Origin: Thermanaeromonas sp. C210 | Lineage (GTDB): Bacteria; Bacillota; DSM-521; Neomoorellales; Neomoorellaceae | Assembly: GCF_013167955.1 (NCBI RefSeq) | Contig: NZ_BLWF01000002.1 | Coordinates: forward strand, 157,175 to 221,174 | Length of the DNA: 64,000 nt | Reading direction: 5' to 3' | Shown: positions 63,671 to 64,000 of the stretch, in pieces | How positions within the stretch are numbered: the first letter of the stretch is position 1 | Layout of the letters: the number at the start of each line of letters is the position of its first letter | Notes under the pieces: model-generated | What the model was told of the DNA's origin: nothing | The model's database searches: none | The model's input: the letters and a program-made list of their open reading frames with translations, nothing else | Made by a program: the position numbers and the translations under genes

Positions 63671-64000
63671 GTAAGCGTCAAATATAACCCACCTTGGCAT
63701 TGTGCTCGAGTTTAAGGGATAATCTTCCTCGGAAAACTAACTGAGGAGGATTTCCCCTTATGACCAGAGCCGAATTACAAAAACTTTGGGAAGCTCGTAT
63801 AGCCGAATACAGGGAAAGCGGGCAAAGCGTTAAAGAATGGTGCGCCTCCCATGAGGGCATTAGCCCCAGGCAGTTATGGTACTGGCTGCGGAAGTTTAAG
63901 AACCAGACCACAGCTCCCCCGGAAAGTTCCAACCGGTGGCTGCCAATAGAAATAAGCGAGCAAGGTTCCCCAGAACAGTCCCTACTGGTCAAAATAGGAC
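63671..64000 (+). mobile_element. IS66-family element, left end
   Basis: The end begins GTAAGCGTCA at 63671, the IS66 inverted-repeat start, and the accessory orf follows at 63760. It continues past the window edge. Confidence 0.7.
63760..64000 (+). CDS. tnpA: IS66 accessory protein TnpA, partial
   Basis: 80 codons visible, running off the right edge. MTRAELQKLWEARIAEYRES and CASHEGISPRQLWYWLRKFK are the helix-turn-helix start of the IS66 Orf1 family. CTGAGGAGGA lies upstream. Confidence 0.85.
   Translation, partial: MTRAELQKLWEARIAEYRESGQSVKEWCASHEGISPRQLWYWLRKFKNQTTAPPESSNRWLPIEISEQGSPEQSLLVKIG

Overview
The window reads as chromosome from an anaerobic, spore-forming, thermophile-like Clostridia species, probably near Moorella/Thermanaeromonas. 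That placement is inferred from gene content and a GC-rich, Gram-positive style with strong GGAGG ribosome-binding sites; no marker gene proves it. Supporting genes are an electron-bifurcating type [FeFe] hydrogenase, a tungsten aldehyde:ferredoxin oxidoreductase (AOR), a spore photoproduct lyase, corrinoid methyltransferases and a CBS-type pyrophosphatase.

Left part (0-8.3 kb, + strand): a PocR/AraC regulator followed by a complete ECF transporter (S, T and a fused double ATPase), a corrinoid protein, a homologue of monomethylamine methyltransferase MtmB that lacks the pyrrolysine codon, and an MtrH-type methyltransferase. Together they look like an import-and-demethylate pathway that feeds methyl groups to tetrahydrofolate from an unknown methylated compound. 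From 8.3 to 10.3 kb lies an arsR / ArsP-type permease / CXXC mini-thioredoxin operon. From 10.4 to 13.9 kb is a decayed accessory patch: a broken Csm6-like CARF gene, a three-repeat CRISPR remnant, a DUF433/DUF5615 toxin-antitoxin pair with a broken toxin, and a broken integrase beside tRNA-Ala(GGC). From 14.3 to 17 kb are glycerate kinase, a small unknown, a hotdog thioesterase and a metallo-beta-lactamase-fold hydrolase.

Middle (17-41.8 kb, all - strand): a 24-kb catabolic block bounded by two FadR-type GntR regulators plus a sensorless sigma-54 activator. It holds two FGGY kinases, three medium-chain zinc dehydrogenases, an SDR, two near-duplicate iron alcohol dehydrogenases, class I and class II aldolases, a DapA-like aldolase, a four-carbon acid-sugar kinase with a PdxA2-type dehydrogenase, a LarA-like protein, an AOR, a malate/lactate-type dehydrogenase and an RraA-like aldolase. 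The block has no ABC, TRAP or PTS transporter. Its only large membrane protein is an Nramp-fold permease lacking the canonical metal-binding motifs.

Right part: an arsR-acr3 operon (42-43.8 kb), manganese pyrophosphatase, the hydCBA hydrogenase operon (46.2-50.4 kb), a DNA-methyltransferase patch with transposase remnants, two tRNA genes (Val CAC, Ala CGC) with a shared promoter, a frameshifted IS element, fixC-fixX, a secreted coiled-coil protein, paired XRE regulators, splB, a YkuS-family protein, and smpB-ssrA. A wrecked serine recombinase runs antisense into the 3' end of ssrA. Beyond it are a truncated HEPN gene with its MNT nucleotidyltransferase partner, and an IS66-family element that leaves the window.
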